Positions 32,580-43,422 of a stretch of 64,000 bases of DNA are shown one piece after another. This DNA comes from Frondihabitans sp. PhB188 (GTDB lineage: Bacteria; Actinomycetota; Actinomycetes; Actinomycetales; Microbacteriaceae): the NCBI RefSeq assembly GCF_003752365.1, contig NZ_RJUO01000001.1:744001-808000 (forward strand). The letters run 5' to 3'. How positions within the stretch are numbered: position 1 is the first letter of the stretch; the number at the start of each line of letters is the position of its first letter. The notes under the pieces were generated by a model. That model worked only from the letters and a program-made list of their open reading frames with translations. It ran no database searches and was not told where the DNA came from. The position numbers and the translations under genes are program-made.

Positions 32580-33755
32580 ATGGCATCCGAACTCTTCGCC
32601 CCCATCACCCTCCGTGGCACCACCTTCCGCAACCGTCTCTGGGTACCGGCGATGTGCCAGTACTCGGCCGAGAACTTCGACGGCATGCCGTCGACCTGGC
32701 ACCTCGTCCACCTGGGCTCCTTCGCGCGCGGCGGTGCCGGCGCGATCGTCACCGAGGCCGCCGCCGTCGTCCCGGAGGGCCGCATCTCGCCGCAGGACCT
32801 GGGTATCTGGAACGACGAGCAGCGCGAGGCCTACCGCCCCATCGTCGACTTCGTGCACTCGCAGGGCTCCGCCATCGGCGTGCAGCTCGCCCACGCCGGC
32901 CGCAAGGCGTCGACTCCGCGCACCTGGGAGCCGCAGAACGGCACCCTCTCGGAGGCCGAGCACGGCTGGCCCGTCGTCGGGCCGTCCGCCATCGCGTTCG
33001 ACGGCTACGACGTGCCCCGCGAGCTCAGTGCCGACGAGGTGCAGGGCGTCGTCGACGCCTTCGTCGCCGCCGCCGTCCGCTCGCAGCAGGCCGGGTTCGA
33101 CTTCGTCGAGCTGCATGCCGCCCACGGCTACCTCATGCACCAGTTCCTGTCGCCGCTCAGCAACACGCGCACCGACCAGTACGGCGGATCGCTCGAGAAC
33201 CGCGCCCGCATCGTGATCGACGCCGTCCGCGGCATCCGGGCCGCCACCGGCGAGGCCTTCCCGATCCTCGTCCGCTTCTCAGCCACCGACTGGGTCGAGG
33301 GCGGCTGGAACGAGCACGAGACCGCGACCGTCGCCGACTGGGCCCGCGCCGCCGGCGCCGACCTCTTCGACATCTCGTCAGGCGGAATCGCGGCGAACGC
33401 CGTCATCCCGGTCGGCCTCGGCTACCAGGTGCCGCTGGCCGCGTCGGTCAAGGCCGACGGGGGCGTCGAGACCGGGGCCGTCGGGCTCATCCTCACGGCC
33501 GAGCAGGCCGAGCAGATCGTCGCCTCGGGCCAGTCGGATGTCGTCTTCGTCGGGCGCGAGTTCCTGCGCGATCCGCACTTCGCGCTTCGCGCCGCGTCGG
33601 AGCTCGGCGAGGAGCTGCCGTACTACCCGCAGCAGTACCACCGCGCGCCTTTTCATCCCCAGCAGCGTCCCGCCGCCGCGCCGGCCCCTTCGACAGGCTC
33701 CGGGGCGTCCGGCGTGACGGAGGAACGCAGCCCTCTCGTCGAGGCCCGCGCCTGA
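32580..33755 (+). CDS. Old yellow enzyme family NADH:flavin oxidoreductase (YqjM-like)
   Basis: FMN-dependent ene-reductase, 391 residues. The classical TIM-barrel landmarks are present: LFAPITLRGTTFRNRLWV, MCQYSAENFDG (the YqjM-type Cys near FMN), QLAHAGRKAS, FDFVELHAAHGYLMHQFLSP and NTRTDQYGGSLENRAR. Substrates are activated alkenes, often detoxified under oxidative stress. The C-terminus carries an extra Pro/Ala/Ser-rich tail of about 25 residues. A terminator follows. Confidence 0.94.
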   Translation: MASELFAPITLRGTTFRNRLWVPAMCQYSAENFDGMPSTWHLVHLGSFARGGAGAIVTEAAAVVPEGRISPQDLGIWNDEQREAYRPIVDFVHSQGSAIGVQLAHAGRKASTPRTWEPQNGTLSEAEHGWPVVGPSAIAFDGYDVPRELSADEVQGVVDAFVAAAVRSQQAGFDFVELHAAHGYLMHQFLSPLSNTRTDQYGGSLENRARIVIDAVRGIRAATGEAFPILVRFSATDWVEGGWNEHETATVADWARAAGADLFDISSGGIAANAVIPVGLGYQVPLAASVKADGGVETGAVGLILTAEQAEQIVASGQSDVVFVGREFLRDPHFALRAASELGEELPYYPQQYHRAPFHPQQRPAAAPAPSTGSGASGVTEERSPLVEARA

Positions 33756-33780
33756 GACCTCGCCCGCCGAGTGCGTGAAG

Positions 33781-33810
33781 ATGCCCCCACGGAAGACTCC
33801 GCGGGGGCAT
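33781..33810. terminator. Bidirectional terminator between OYE and CNNM genes
   Basis: ATGCCCCC and CGGA pair with TCCG and GGGGGCAT around AGAC, with one internal mismatch. A second outer stem (GAGTGC at about 33770 with GCACTC at about 33818) encloses it. TTCTGTCT follows on the plus strand. Genes converge on it from both sides. Confidence 0.8.
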
Positions 33811-33829
33811 TCTGTCTGCACTCGGCCGA

Positions 33830-34867
33830 CTAGCTCCTCCGGGTGGCGTCCTGGACCTCGCCGATCAGCTCCTCGATGATGTCCTCCAAGAAGAGCACGC
33901 CCCGCGTGGTCCCCTCGGCATCGAACGAGCGGGCCACGTGCACGCCGACGCGACGCATGGTCGCCAGGGCGTCCTCGAGCTCGGTTCCCTCGTAGATCGA
34001 GATGAGCTGGCGGATCCGCTTCGGCGGCACCGGCTCGGAGAACTCGCCGTCGTCGAGGTCGATCACGTCTTTGAGGTGGAGGTAGCCGGTGGGCTGCCCC
34101 AGGTCGTCGACGAGCACGTAGCGCGAGAAGCCGCGCTGGGCGACCGCGCGCTCGACGTCGGCCGGAGTGGCGGCCTCGCTCAGCGTGACGAGGTCGACCA
34201 TCGACACGGCCACGTCGGAAACCTTTTTCTCGGTGAACTCGAACGCGGCGGTCAGAGCTCCGGTCGTGTCACGGAGGACGCCCTCCCGCTGCGACTGCGC
34301 GACGATCGTCTGGACCTCCTCGACGGTGAACGCGCTCGTCGCCTCGTCTTTCGGCTCGACGCCGAACGCCCGGATGATGTGGTTGGTCAGCCAGTTCAGG
34401 GTGCGGATCACCACGCCGAAGATGCGGCCGACGAACACCAGCGGCGGCGCGAGCAGCAGGGCGGCGCGGTCGGGCACCGAGAACGAGAGGTTCTTCGGCA
34501 CCATCTCGCCGAAGACCACGTGCAGGAACGACACCAGCACCAGCGTGATGATGAAGCCGACGGTGTCGACGGCGCCGTCCGAGATGCCGGTCAGATGCAG
34601 CGGCCCCTCGAGCAGGTGGTGGATCGACGGCTCGGAGACGTTCAGGATCAGCAGCGAGCAGACCGTGATGCCGAGCTGGCTGGTCGCGAGCATGAGAGTC
34701 GCGTGCTCCATGGCCCAGAGAGTGGTCTTGGCCGCGCGATTGCCCGCCTCGGCCTTCGGCTCGATCGACGAGCGGCGCGCCGAGATGACGGCGAACTCGG
34801 CGCCGACGAAGAAGGCGTTGCCGAGCAGCAGCACGACGAGCCAGACGATGCCCCACCAGTCGCTCAT
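33830..34867 (-). CDS. CNNM/CBS-domain membrane protein (hemolysin/CorC-like)
   Basis: A 345-residue protein with an N-terminal CNNM transmembrane domain (NAFFVGAEFAVISARRSSIE, then GEMVPKNLSFSVPD) and two CBS motifs (VTLSEAATPADVERAV, TRGVLFLEDIIEELIGEV). Relatives are linked to magnesium and cobalt efflux. It lacks the C-terminal transporter-associated domain that its neighbour has. The ATG overlaps the upstream paralog's stop. Confidence 0.88.
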   Translation of the reverse strand: MSDWWGIVWLVVLLLGNAFFVGAEFAVISARRSSIEPKAEAGNRAAKTTLWAMEHATLMLATSQLGITVCSLLILNVSEPSIHHLLEGPLHLTGISDGAVDTVGFIITLVLVSFLHVVFGEMVPKNLSFSVPDRAALLLAPPLVFVGRIFGVVIRTLNWLTNHIIRAFGVEPKDEATSAFTVEEVQTIVAQSQREGVLRDTTGALTAAFEFTEKKVSDVAVSMVDLVTLSEAATPADVERAVAQRGFSRYVLVDDLGQPTGYLHLKDVIDLDDGEFSEPVPPKRIRQLISIYEGTELEDALATMRRVGVHVARSFDAEGTTRGVLFLEDIIEELIGEVQDATRRS

Positions 34868-36297
34868 CGGCGGGCCTCCTTCGGGGCGTCGGCTCTCGTC
34901 GAGTCGGCATTGGGCGAGTCGGCGTGACGGCGGCGCTCCAGCGTGCGCTCGGCCATCGCGGCCTGCACGTCTTCGGCGGCGACCGAGTCGGTCACGACCT
35001 CGGGCTCGGACGTCGGGGTGAAGCGGATGCGGTCGATCCGGCGGCCTTCCAGGCGCTCGACCCGGAACTGGCCGTCCTCCGTCTCGACGGCGTCGCCGAT
35101 GGACGGAAGCCGGCCGAGCTCGCTCATCACCCAGCCGCCGACGGTCTCGTAGGGGCCCTCCTCGGGCACCCTGACACCGGCGCGCTCGAGCAGCTCGTCG
35201 GGGCGGAGCAGGCCGGGGAAGGTCAGCCAGTCCCGCGAGCGCACGACGTCGACCCGCGAACGGTCGTGCTCGTCCGAGACCTCCCCGACGAGCTCCTCGA
35301 TCAGGTCTTCGAGCGTGACGACGCCGGCCGTGCCGCCGTACTCGTCGACGACCACGGCCATCTGGTAGCCCTTGCCGCGGACCTCGGACAGCAGGCTGTC
35401 GAGCTTCATCGTCTCGGGAACCCGGATCGCCTCGGTCTGCAGGGCGCTGACCGGCACGTCGGCGCGCTTCTCACGCGGCACGGAGACGGCCTGCTTGACG
35501 TGGACGAGGCCGACGATGTCGTCGATGTCGTCGTCGGTGACAGGGAAGCGCGAGTAGCCGGTGCTGCGGGCACGCGCCAGCACCGTCTCGGCGCTGTCGG
35601 TGCGCGAGACGCTGCTGAGGCGCGGGCGCGGAGTCATGACGTCGGACGCCGTGTGCTCGCTGAAGACGAGCGTGCGGGCGAGCAGGGTCGCCGTGTCGAG
35701 GTCGAGGCTGCCCTCGAACGCCGAACGCCGGACCAGCGACGACAGCTCCTCGGCCGTGCGGGCGCCCGAGAGCTCCTCCTTGGGCTCGATGCCGATGCCG
35801 CGCAGGATCGCGTTCGCCGTGCCGTTGAGGAGCGCGACCGCGGGGCGGAAGACCATCGTGAAGCCGACCTGGAAGGGCATGACCAGCTGGGCCGTCTTGA
35901 GCGGCAGGGCCAGCGCGAAGTTCTTCGGGACCAGTTCGCCGATCAGCATCGAGATGAGCGTCGCGATGACGATCGACACGATGGGCGCGATGACGTCCAC
36001 GATCTCGACGGGCCCGCCGAACTGGTGGAACGGGTCTTCGAGAAGCGTCGAGATCGCCGGCTCCATCGTGAAGCCGGTGAGCAGCGTCGTCAGCGTGATG
36101 CCGAGCTGCGCGCTCGAGAGGTGCGTCGACGTGACCTTGAGAGCGCCGATCGTCGTGCCCAGCCGCTTCTCGCCGCGGGCCTCGCGTGCCTCGAGGTCAG
36201 CGCGGTCGAGGTTGACCAGCGAGAACTCGCTGGCCACGAAGAGGCCGGTGCCGACGGTGAGCACGAGGCCGATGGCGAGCAGGATCCACTCGTTCAC
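34864..36297 (-). CDS. CNNM/CBS/CorC-HlyC membrane protein, long paralog
   Basis: A 477-residue tandem paralog of the preceding entry, GTG start at 36297. CNNM part: [20 protein letters not shown] and [14 protein letters not shown]. Then CBS motifs around [17 protein letters not shown] and [20 protein letters not shown], and the C-terminal CorC_HlyC domain ([20 protein letters not shown]). A hydrophilic tail of about 45 residues follows. Two unequal paralogs in tandem suggest a hetero-oligomer acting in divalent-cation export. Confidence 0.9.
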   Translation of the reverse strand: MNEWILLAIGLVLTVGTGLFVASEFSLVNLDRADLEAREARGEKRLGTTIGALKVTSTHLSSAQLGITLTTLLTGFTMEPAISTLLEDPFHQFGGPVEIVDVIAPIVSIVIATLISMLIGELVPKNFALALPLKTAQLVMPFQVGFTMVFRPAVALLNGTANAILRGIGIEPKEELSGARTAEELSSLVRRSAFEGSLDLDTATLLARTLVFSEHTASDVMTPRPRLSSVSRTDSAETVLARARSTGYSRFPVTDDDIDDIVGLVHVKQAVSVPREKRADVPVSALQTEAIRVPETMKLDSLLSEVRGKGYQMAVVVDEYGGTAGVVTLEDLIEELVGEVSDEHDRSRVDVVRSRDWLTFPGLLRPDELLERAGVRVPEEGPYETVGGWVMSELGRLPSIGDAVETEDGQFRVERLEGRRIDRIRFTPTSEPEVVTDSVAAEDVQAAMAERTLERRRHADSPNADSTRADAPKEARR

Positions 36298-36421
36298 GAG
36301 TGCGACCTCCGCTCGGTGCCGGTCGAGAGGGGAAGGAAGGGCGGCTGTCTATGATCGTCGTCCATTGTCCGAGCAGTTTACCGGCCTCGTGCCCCGGCGC
36401 CAGGACCCGAGAGCCGAGAGT

Positions 36422-37861
36422 TCACCACGAGACGGGCAGCGCCTTTCCTTCTTCGTACCCCGCGGCCGACTGGATTCCGACGAGAGCCCTCTCGGCGAAC
36501 TCCGGCAGCGTGCGCGCACCCGCGTAGGTGAACGACGACCGGACGCCCGACGTGATCATGTCGAGGAGGTCCTCCACCGACGGGCGCAGCGGATCGAGGT
36601 AGATGCGCGACGACGAGATGCCTTCGGCGAACAGGGTCTTGCGAGCCAGCTCGTAGGGGTCGAGCCTCTCGAAGCGCCCCTGGACGGCCTTGGTCGATGC
36701 CATCCCCCAGCTCTCCTTGAAGACCTTTCCCTCGGCGTCGGTCACGAGCTCGCCCGGCGCCTCGATGGTGCCGGCGAACCACGAGCCGATCATCACGCTG
36801 GAGGCGCCTGCTGCCAGGGCGAGCGCGACGTCGCGCGGATACCGCACGCCGCCGTCGGCCCAGACGTGGGCGCCCAGCGCCCGCGCGGCCTCGGCCGTCT
36901 CGAGCACGGCCGAGAACTGGGGCCGGCCGACCGCGGTCATCATGCGCGTCGTGCACATCGCACCCGGCCCGACGCCGACCTTGATGATCGAGGCACCGGC
37001 CGCGACCAGGTGCCGCACGGCCTCGGAGGTCACGACGTTGCCGGCCACGATGGGCAGGCCGAGGTCGAGCGCCGACACGGCCTTCAGGGCCGCGATCATC
37101 GCCTCCTGATGGCCGTGGGCGGTGTCGAGCACGAGCACGTCTACTCCGGCCGCGGCCAGGGCCCTGGCCTTCGTCGCGACGTCGCCGTTGACGCCGACGG
37201 CAGCCGCGACGCGGAGGCGTCCCGACGCATCGAGCGCGGGCTTGTAGAGCGTCGAGCGGAGCGCGCTGCGGCGGCTGAGCGTGCCGATCACGTGCCCCTG
37301 GTGGAGCACCGGCGCGAAGTCGAGGTCGGCCGCCACCAGCAGGTCGAAGGCCGCGCGCGGCCCGTCGATGTCGTCGGCGTCGAGCGAGGTGAGCGAGCCG
37401 TGCAGCAGGTCGCCGAGGACGGCGTCGCTGGACGCCTTCGCGAGGCTGGAAGCCGCGATGCACCCGACGTAGCCGCCGTCGGCCTCATGCAGCACGATGC
37501 CCTGGCCCTCGACCGACGGCAGCTTGCGCAGCGCGGCCTCGACCGTGTCGCCCGGCGCCATCGCGTACGGGGTGTCGAACACGACGGGCTGCGCCTTGAC
37601 CCAGCGGATGGCGGCGTCGAGATCCTGCAGGTGCATGTCCTGCGGCAGCACGCCCAGGCCACCCCGGCGGGCCAGCGTCGCTGCCAGCCGCGGGCCGGTC
37701 ACCGAGTTCATGTTGGCCGACACGATGGGGATCGTCTGACCCGTCCCGTCGCCGGTCTCGAGCGACACGTCGAGACGGCTGGTCACGCCGGATCGGCTCG
37801 GGACGAGGAACACGTCGGAGTACGTCAGGTCGTGCGTCGGAGTCGTCTCGTAGTACCTCAT
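36422..37861 (-). CDS. guaB1: GuaB1-family IMP dehydrogenase-related protein (probable GMP reductase)
   Basis: A 479-residue IMPDH/GMPR-fold enzyme from ATG 37861 ([20 protein letters not shown]). It has a TIM barrel interrupted by two CBS motifs (residues ~95-205). The substrate loop with the catalytic Cys is [19 protein letters not shown], and the flap region is [17 protein letters not shown]. The GAMCTTR sequence and overall length match actinobacterial GuaB1, shown in mycobacteria to reduce GMP to IMP. A second, true GuaB is expected elsewhere. Divergent from kgd. Confidence 0.85.
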   Translation of the reverse strand: MRYYETTPTHDLTYSDVFLVPSRSGVTSRLDVSLETGDGTGQTIPIVSANMNSVTGPRLAATLARRGGLGVLPQDMHLQDLDAAIRWVKAQPVVFDTPYAMAPGDTVEAALRKLPSVEGQGIVLHEADGGYVGCIAASSLAKASSDAVLGDLLHGSLTSLDADDIDGPRAAFDLLVAADLDFAPVLHQGHVIGTLSRRSALRSTLYKPALDASGRLRVAAAVGVNGDVATKARALAAAGVDVLVLDTAHGHQEAMIAALKAVSALDLGLPIVAGNVVTSEAVRHLVAAGASIIKVGVGPGAMCTTRMMTAVGRPQFSAVLETAEAARALGAHVWADGGVRYPRDVALALAAGASSVMIGSWFAGTIEAPGELVTDAEGKVFKESWGMASTKAVQGRFERLDPYELARKTLFAEGISSSRIYLDPLRPSVEDLLDMITSGVRSSFTYAGARTLPEFAERALVGIQSAAGYEEGKALPVSW

Positions 37862-37982
37862 GACACTCAACCTATTCCCTGCACTTCCCTCCCACTCTCC
37901 CGAGGTCGAGCGATTAGTCTTGACAGGCACCGGTCGCAAGACCGTGACGGATCAACAATCAACGGAGAGTGGGCGATCGGCT

Positions 37983-40900
37983 GTGTCTAGCCACGTGACC
38001 GGAACGACCGACGAGGGTACTTCCGCAGGCAGTGCCGACGAGGTGTGGGGAGCCAACGAGTGGCTCGTGGACGAGCTCTACGAGCAGTGGGTGGCCGACA
38101 AGAACTCGGTCGACAAGTCGTGGTGGCCGGTCCTGGAGAGCTACAAGCAGGGCCAGGTCGCCCAGCCGAGCGCTCCCGGGGAGGCAGCGGCGGCCGCACC
38201 GGCGGCGGCGGCCGCACCCGCTTCGTCGGCCGCACCCGCACCCGCATCGGCACCCGTGTCCGCGGCCGCACCGGCGCCGGCCACGGGAACCTCGCCGGTC
38301 GTCTCGGCCCGCACCACCTCGGTCGCCCCGCGTCAGAAGCCGGTTCCCGCCGACGCGCCCGCTCCGTCGTCCGCTAAGAAGCCGCAGGGCGAGGAGCCCG
38401 CCGCCGAACCCGAGAACGTGGTCCAGCCCCTCCGCGGCATGTCGAAGAGCCTCGCGACCAACATGGACGCCAGCCTCACCGTGCCGACCGCGACGAGCGT
38501 CCGCACGATCCCGGCGAAGCTGATGATCGACAACCGCATCGTCATCAACAACCACCTCAAGCGCGCCCGCGGCGGCAAGATCTCGTTCACCCACCTCATC
38601 GGCTGGGCGCTGGTGCAGGCGCTCAAGGAGTTCCCGAGCCAGAACGTCTTCTACGACGTCGTCGACGGCAAGCCGTCGGTCGTGACGCCGGCGCACATCA
38701 ACCTCGGGCTCGCCATCGACATCCCGAAGCCCGACGGCACGCGCGCACTGCTGGTGCCGGGCATCAAGAAGGCCGAGACGCTCACGTTCGCCCAGTTCCT
38801 GAGCGCCTATGAAGACATCGTCAAGAAGGCGCGGGCCAACAAGCTCACGGCCGACGACTTCGCCGGCAACACGATCTCGCTGACCAACCCGGGCGGCATC
38901 GGCACCGTGCACAGCGTGCCCCGCCTGATGAAGGGCGCAGGCGCGATCATCGGCGCCGGCGCGCTCGAGTACCCCGCCGAGTTCCAGGGCTCGTCGCCGA
39001 AGACGCTCGTCGAGCTCGGCATCGGCAAGACGATCACCCTCACGTCGACCTACGACCACCGCGTCATCCAGGGCGCCGGATCGGGCGAGTTCCTCAAGAT
39101 CGTGCACGAGATGCTCATCGGCCAGCGGGACTTCTACGACGAGATCTTCCGCGCCCTGCGCATCCCCTACGCGCCGATCAAGTGGAACCCCGACATCAAC
39201 GTCAACCTCGCCGAGCGCGTCGGCAAGACGGCGCGCGTGCAGGAGCTCATCAACAGCTTCCGCGTGCGCGGACACCTGATGGCCGACATCGACCCGCTCG
39301 AGTACCGCCAGCGCACCCACCCCGACCTCGAGATCGAGAGCCACGGGCTCACCTTCTGGGACCTCGACCGCGAGTTCGTCACGGGCGGCTTCGGCGGTCG
39401 CGCGTCGATGCTGCTCCGCGACGTGCTCGGCGTCCTGCGCGACTCGTACTGCCGCACGATCGGCATCGAGTACATGCACATCCAGGACCCCGAGCAGCGC
39501 CGCTGGGTCCAGCAGCACGTCGAGGTGCCCTACACGAAGCCGACCCACGACGAGCAGATGCGCATCATGGGCAAGCTCAACGAGGCCGAGGCGTTCGAGA
39601 CCTTCCTGCAGACGAAGTACGTCGGGCAGAAGCGCTTCAGCCTCGAGGGCGGCGAGTCGGCGATCTCGCTGCTCGACACCGTCATCCAGGAGGCGGCGTC
39701 GGCCGGCCTCCAGGAGGTCGCGATCGGGATGGCGCACCGCGGCCGCCTCAACGTCCTGACCAACATCGCCGGAAAGACCTACGGCCAGATCTTCCGAGAG
39801 TTCGAGGGCACGCAAGACCCCAGGACCGTGCAGGGCTCGGGCGACGTCAAGTACCACCTCGGCACCGAGGGCGAGTTCACGAGCGCGTCGGGCAAGACGA
39901 TCCCCGTGTACATCGCCGCCAACCCGTCGCACCTGGAGGCCGGCGACGGCGTCCTCGAAGGCATCGTGCGGGCGAAGCAGGATCGCGGCGCCCCGCTCGC
40001 CTTCGCCGTGCTCCCGATCCTGGTCCACGGCGACGCGGCCATGGCCGGCCAGGGAATCGTCGTCGAGACGATGCAGATGTCGCAGCTGCGCGGCTACCGC
40101 GTCGGCGGCACGATCCACATCGTCATCAACAACCAGGTGGGCTTCACGACGTCGCCGTCCGAGGGGCGCTCGTCGATCTACTCGACCGACGTCGCCAAGA
40201 CCATACAGGCGCCGATCTTCCACGTGAACGGCGACGACCCCGAGGCCGTCGCCCGTGTCGCCGAGCTCGCGTTCGCCTACCGCCAGGAGTTCAAGCGCGA
40301 CGTCGTGATCGACCTGATCTGCTACCGCCGCCGCGGGCACAACGAGGGCGACGACCCCTCGATGACCCAGCCGCTCATGTACAGCCTCATCGAGGCGAAG
40401 CGGTCCGTCCGAACCCTCTACACCGAGGCCCTCGTCGGTCGCGGCGACATCACGCAGGAGGAGTACGAGGGCGCGCACCGCGACTTCCAGGACCGCCTCG
40501 AGCGCGCGTTCGGCGAGACCCACGCCGCCCAGACCGGCTCCATCCCGGTCATCACCGACGGCAGCGCCGTGGCCGACCTCGAGCGCCCCAAGGCCCAGCA
40601 GGACGACACCGGCGTCACCGGCGAGTCGTTCGCGACGGCCATCCCCGACGACCTGGTGCGGGCCATCGGCGACGCGTTCGACAACCCTCCGGCCGGATTC
40701 ACCGTGCACCCGAAGCTCACGCAGCTGCTGAAGAAGCGCGTCGAGATGACCCGCTCGGGCCAGATCGACTGGGCGTTCGGCGAGCTCCTCGCCCTGGGCT
40801 CCGTGCTGACCGAGGGAACGCCCGTCCGCATGGCCGGCCAGGACACCCGTCGCGGCACCTTCGTCCAGCGCCACGCCGTGCTGCACGACCGTGAGAACGA

Positions 40901-41786
40901 CCAGGAGTGGATCCCGCTCCAGAACATCGCCGACAACCAGGCGAAGCTCTGGATCTACGACTCCCTGCTCTCGGAGTACGCCGCCATGGGATTCGAGTAC
41001 GGCTACTCGGTCGAGCGCGCCGACGCCCTCGTGCTCTGGGAGGCCCAGTTCGGCGACTTCGCGAACGGCGCCCAGACGATCATCGACGAGTTCATCTCGA
41101 GCGCCGAGCAGAAGTGGGGGCAGCGCTCCAGCGTCGTGCTCCTGCTGCCGCACGGCTACGAGGGCCAGGGCCCCGACCACTCGTCGGCCCGCATCGAGCG
41201 GTACCTGCAGCTCTGCGCCGAGGACAACATGACGATCGCGCGCCCGTCGACGCCGGCGTCGCACTTCCACCTGCTGCGCCGCCAGGCCTACGCGCGCCCC
41301 CGCCGCCCCCTGGTCGTCTTCACCCCGAAGGCGATGCTGCGACTGCGCGGGGCGACCAGCGACGTCGAGGCGTTCACGAGCGGCCGGTTCGAACCCGTGC
41401 TCGACTGCACCCGCGTCGGCGACAGGTCGGCCACCAAGCGGGTCGTGCTGCATTCGGGCAAGGTGCACTACGACCTGCTCGCCGAGCTCGACAAGCGCGA
41501 GATCGGCGACGAGATCGCCCTGGTGCGCCTCGAGCAGCTCTACCCGCTCCCCCTCGATGAGATGCGCGGTGTGCTGGACGCCTATCCGAACGCCGAGCTC
41601 GTCTGGGCTCAGGAGGAGCCCGAGAACCAGGGCGCGTGGCCGTTCATCGCGCTGGAGCTCGCTCCGAAGCTCGGCCGTACGATCACGGTCGCGTCGCGCC
41701 CTGCGTCCGCGGCGCCGGCGACGGGCTCGCCCAAGCGCAGCGCCGCGGAGCTCGCCGATCTGGTGAACCGCGCACTCACGCTGTAG
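37983..41786 (+). CDS. kgd: Multifunctional 2-oxoglutarate decarboxylase/dehydrogenase E1 with acyltransferase domain
   Basis: Entry of 2-oxoglutarate into the lower TCA cycle, 1267 residues from GTG 37983. The actinobacterial domain order is visible: docking N-terminus ([14 protein letters not shown]), a long Ala/Pro-rich linker (~65-140), an E2-type acyltransferase domain ([16 protein letters not shown], His359), then the TPP-dependent E1 part ([13 protein letters not shown], His585; [23 protein letters not shown]) and the transketolase-like C-terminal half ([19 protein letters not shown]). A GTG at 37944 would add 13 residues and cannot be excluded. In relatives the enzyme is inhibited by a FHA protein (GarA/OdhI). 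Confidence 0.95.
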   Translation: MSSHVTGTTDEGTSAGSADEVWGANEWLVDELYEQWVADKNSVDKSWWPVLESYKQGQVAQPSAPGEAAAAAPAAAAAPASSAAPAPASAPVSAAAPAPATGTSPVVSARTTSVAPRQKPVPADAPAPSSAKKPQGEEPAAEPENVVQPLRGMSKSLATNMDASLTVPTATSVRTIPAKLMIDNRIVINNHLKRARGGKISFTHLIGWALVQALKEFPSQNVFYDVVDGKPSVVTPAHINLGLAIDIPKPDGTRALLVPGIKKAETLTFAQFLSAYEDIVKKARANKLTADDFAGNTISLTNPGGIGTVHSVPRLMKGAGAIIGAGALEYPAEFQGSSPKTLVELGIGKTITLTSTYDHRVIQGAGSGEFLKIVHEMLIGQRDFYDEIFRALRIPYAPIKWNPDINVNLAERVGKTARVQELINSFRVRGHLMADIDPLEYRQRTHPDLEIESHGLTFWDLDREFVTGGFGGRASMLLRDVLGVLRDSYCRTIGIEYMHIQDPEQRRWVQQHVEVPYTKPTHDEQMRIMGKLNEAEAFETFLQTKYVGQKRFSLEGGESAISLLDTVIQEAASAGLQEVAIGMAHRGRLNVLTNIAGKTYGQIFREFEGTQDPRTVQGSGDVKYHLGTEGEFTSASGKTIPVYIAANPSHLEAGDGVLEGIVRAKQDRGAPLAFAVLPILVHGDAAMAGQGIVVETMQMSQLRGYRVGGTIHIVINNQVGFTTSPSEGRSSIYSTDVAKTIQAPIFHVNGDDPEAVARVAELAFAYRQEFKRDVVIDLICYRRRGHNEGDDPSMTQPLMYSLIEAKRSVRTLYTEALVGRGDITQEEYEGAHRDFQDRLERAFGETHAAQTGSIPVITDGSAVADLERPKAQQDDTGVTGESFATAIPDDLVRAIGDAFDNPPAGFTVHPKLTQLLKKRVEMTRSGQIDWAFGELLALGSVLTEGTPVRMAGQDTRRGTFVQRHAVLHDRENDQEWIPLQNIADNQAKLWIYDSLLSEYAAMGFEYGYSVERADALVLWEAQFGDFANGAQTIIDEFISSAEQKWGQRSSVVLLLPHGYEGQGPDHSSARIERYLQLCAEDNMTIARPSTPASHFHLLRRQAYARPRRPLVVFTPKAMLRLRGATSDVEAFTSGRFEPVLDCTRVGDRSATKRVVLHSGKVHYDLLAELDKREIGDEIALVRLEQLYPLPLDEMRGVLDAYPNAELVWAQEEPENQGAWPFIALELAPKLGRTITVASRPASAAPATGSPKRSAAELADLVNRALTL

Positions 41787-41870
41787 TCGACGAAGACCAC
41801 ACCGCGGCGCAGACGGCAGGGAGCCTGACGAGCGGCAACGACGCGGGAGCGCGGCGGCGGTGCGACGGCT

Positions 41871-41897
41871 GCGGCCCCTGGTATTCGAGGGGGCCGC
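41871..41897 (+). terminator. Candidate terminator hairpin after kgd
   Basis: GCGGCCCC (41871-41878) pairs with GGGGCCGC (41890-41897) around an 11-base loop. It lies between the convergent kgd and GNAT genes. There is no T-run, so termination is inferred from placement and stem strength. Confidence 0.5.
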
Positions 41898-41908
41898 CGC
41901 CGAGCCGG

Positions 41909-42349
41909 CTAGCCGAGCTTGGTGTAGCGGGTGCCGCTCTCGTGGTACCCGCGCTTCTGGTAGAAGCGGTGCGCGCTGTCGGTCGCCGCGGCTGAGACGG
42001 CGGAGAGCGCGAGGGCGCCGTGTCCGTGCGCCCACTCCTCGAAGTGGGTGAGGAGCTGCGACCCGAGCCCATCGCGGCGGACGTCGGTGCGGACCACGAG
42101 CAGCAGGAGCTGCGCGGTCGGCCGGTCGGCGTTGTAGGCCCACATGACATGGGCGCCGGCGACGGCGCTGACGCGACCGGCGGAGTCGCGGACCACCCAG
42201 GTCTCGTGGCCGGCCTCGGGGGTCAGCCGGGCCAGCCGGGACGACAGATCGTCTCGATCGAGCGAGTAGCCCAGGGTGCGGATGAGGTCGACTACGTCGT
42301 CGAGGTCGTCAGGGGTGGGTGCGCCCAGGGGCTCCACGGTGGCGGTCAT
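41909..42349 (-). CDS. GNAT family N-acetyltransferase
   Basis: A 146-residue acetyl-CoA-dependent acyltransferase. The acetyl-CoA loop is VVRTDVRRDGLGSQLLTHF (motif A), followed by GALALSAVSAAATDSAHRFYQKRGYHE (motif B), which is the most recognisable segment. The N-terminal strand is typical (TPDDLDDVVDLIRTLGYSL). Substrate unknown. Transcribed toward kgd and independent of it. Confidence 0.85.
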   Translation of the reverse strand: MTATVEPLGAPTPDDLDDVVDLIRTLGYSLDRDDLSSRLARLTPEAGHETWVVRDSAGRVSAVAGAHVMWAYNADRPTAQLLLLVVRTDVRRDGLGSQLLTHFEEWAHGHGALALSAVSAAATDSAHRFYQKRGYHESGTRYTKLG

Positions 42350-42412
42350 GAAGCGAAGCTACAGGACACGCGCACGGTGTGACGAACGGTCGCTTCGCAA
42401 CCCGCAGGAGCG

Positions 42413-42652
42413 TCAGTGCGCCTGGAGATCCCTGATCTTCGTCAGCACCTGCAGACGCAGGTCTTCGGGTGCCGTCTCGCGGCAGGCGCGCTGGACGGCC
42501 TCCGTCATGACGACGTTGACGTGGAACTCGCTCGAGCAGTCGGCGCAGCCGTCCATGTGCTCGCGTATGTCCTTCGCGTCGTCACGGGCCAGCTCGTTGT
42601 GCAGGTACTCTTCGAGCTCGGCCTTGGCTTTGTCGCAGCCGCAGTCGGTCAT
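42413..42652 (-). CDS. rsrA: Zinc-containing anti-sigma factor (RsrA/RshA type)
   Basis: A 79-residue redox-sensing anti-sigma factor that holds SigR inactive until thiol oxidation. The ZAS motif HxxxCxxC is exact ([14 protein letters not shown]). An N-terminal [15 protein letters not shown] adds two further cysteines, as in RsrA. Its ATG overlaps the sigma factor stop, which fixes a near-equal synthesis ratio. Confidence 0.92.
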   Translation of the reverse strand: MTDCGCDKAKAELEEYLHNELARDDAKDIREHMDGCADCSSEFHVNVVMTEAVQRACRETAPEDLRLQVLTKIRDLQAH

Positions 42653-43371
42653 TTCTTCTTCCCCTTCGTGGATGATGCACGGGTCGTCTTCTCGGGCACG
42701 ACGATGCCGCGGTCGCGGGCGTAGTCGCCCAGCAGATCGCGAAGCAGTCGGCGCCCGCGGTGCAGTCGGCTCATCACGGTGCCGACCGGCGTCTTCATGA
42801 TGTCGGCGATCTCCTGGTACGAGAATCCCTCGACGTCGGCCAGGTACACGGCCAGTCGGAAGTCCTCCGGCACCTTCTGGAGAGCCTCTTTGACGGCGCT
42901 GTCGGGCAGGTGGTCGATGGCCTCGGCCTCGGCCGAGCGCGACGTCGTGGTCAGAGTCGCCGAGGTGGCGCCGCCCATCTGCCAGTCCTCGAGCTCGTCG
43001 ATGGTGCCCTGGTAGGGGTCGCGCTGCTTCTTGCGGTACGTGTTGATGAACGTGTTCGTCAGGATCCGGTACAGCCAGGCCTTCAGGTTGGTGCCCTGGG
43101 TGAACTGGCCGAACGCCGCGAACGCCTTGACGTAGGTCTCCTGGACCAGGTCGGCGGCATCGGCGGGATTGCGCGTCATGCGCATGCCGGCGGCGTACAG
43201 CTGGTCCATGAACGGCAGAGCCTGCTCCTCGAAGAGAGCGCGCGTCTCGTCGACGCTGCGCTCGGCAGGAGCGGTGGGGGTGGAATTCGCGGCTGCGCCG
43301 TCGGAGGTGCTCATCAGGGCCAATTCTAGGTCGACCATGACGGGGGCGTCAGCGAAAGTGGTCGTTGCCAT
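42649..43371 (-). CDS. sigR: ECF sigma factor SigR/SigH (oxidative and thiol stress)
   Basis: Group-4 sigma factor, 240 residues from ATG 43371, chosen for its GGGAGGT ribosome site; ATGs at 43335 and 43314 lack one. Region 2 is [20 protein letters not shown] with [18 protein letters not shown]; region 4 is [20 protein letters not shown] and [18 protein letters not shown]. The Lys-rich tail is as in SigR. Related sigma factors produce long and short forms from alternate starts, and the extra in-frame ATGs allow the same here. Pair partner is RsrA. Divergent from aroA. Confidence 0.93.
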   Translation of the reverse strand: MATTTFADAPVMVDLELALMSTSDGAAANSTPTAPAERSVDETRALFEEQALPFMDQLYAAGMRMTRNPADAADLVQETYVKAFAAFGQFTQGTNLKAWLYRILTNTFINTYRKKQRDPYQGTIDELEDWQMGGATSATLTTTSRSAEAEAIDHLPDSAVKEALQKVPEDFRLAVYLADVEGFSYQEIADIMKTPVGTVMSRLHRGRRLLRDLLGDYARDRGIVVPEKTTRASSTKGKKK

Positions 43372-43422
43372 GCCGCGACCTCCCGGGGTGCGTGTCGATG
43401 CTTGCATTACCCTTGACAACCG

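Noticed and set aside
30348-33140. A 930-codon antisense frame across yceI, nnrD, HAD and OYE genes
   Set aside because: It crosses four well-supported genes on both strands and changes composition at their borders; an artefact of GC bias.
37919-37945. TTGACA at 37919-37924 as -35 of a kgd promoter
   Set aside because: No convincing -10 hexamer at 16-18 bases downstream.
37959-42143. A 1394-codon open frame antisense to kgd
   Set aside because: Mirror frame caused by high GC at third positions of kgd. Its product is a repetitive Arg/Val/Asp/Leu-rich sequence with no domain, while kgd on the other strand has complete active sites.
43372-43422. SigR autoregulatory promoter (GGGAAT and GTT) in the sigR-aroA gap
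   Set aside because: Only a partial -35-like GGGTAAT is present and no matching -10; not strong enough to list.
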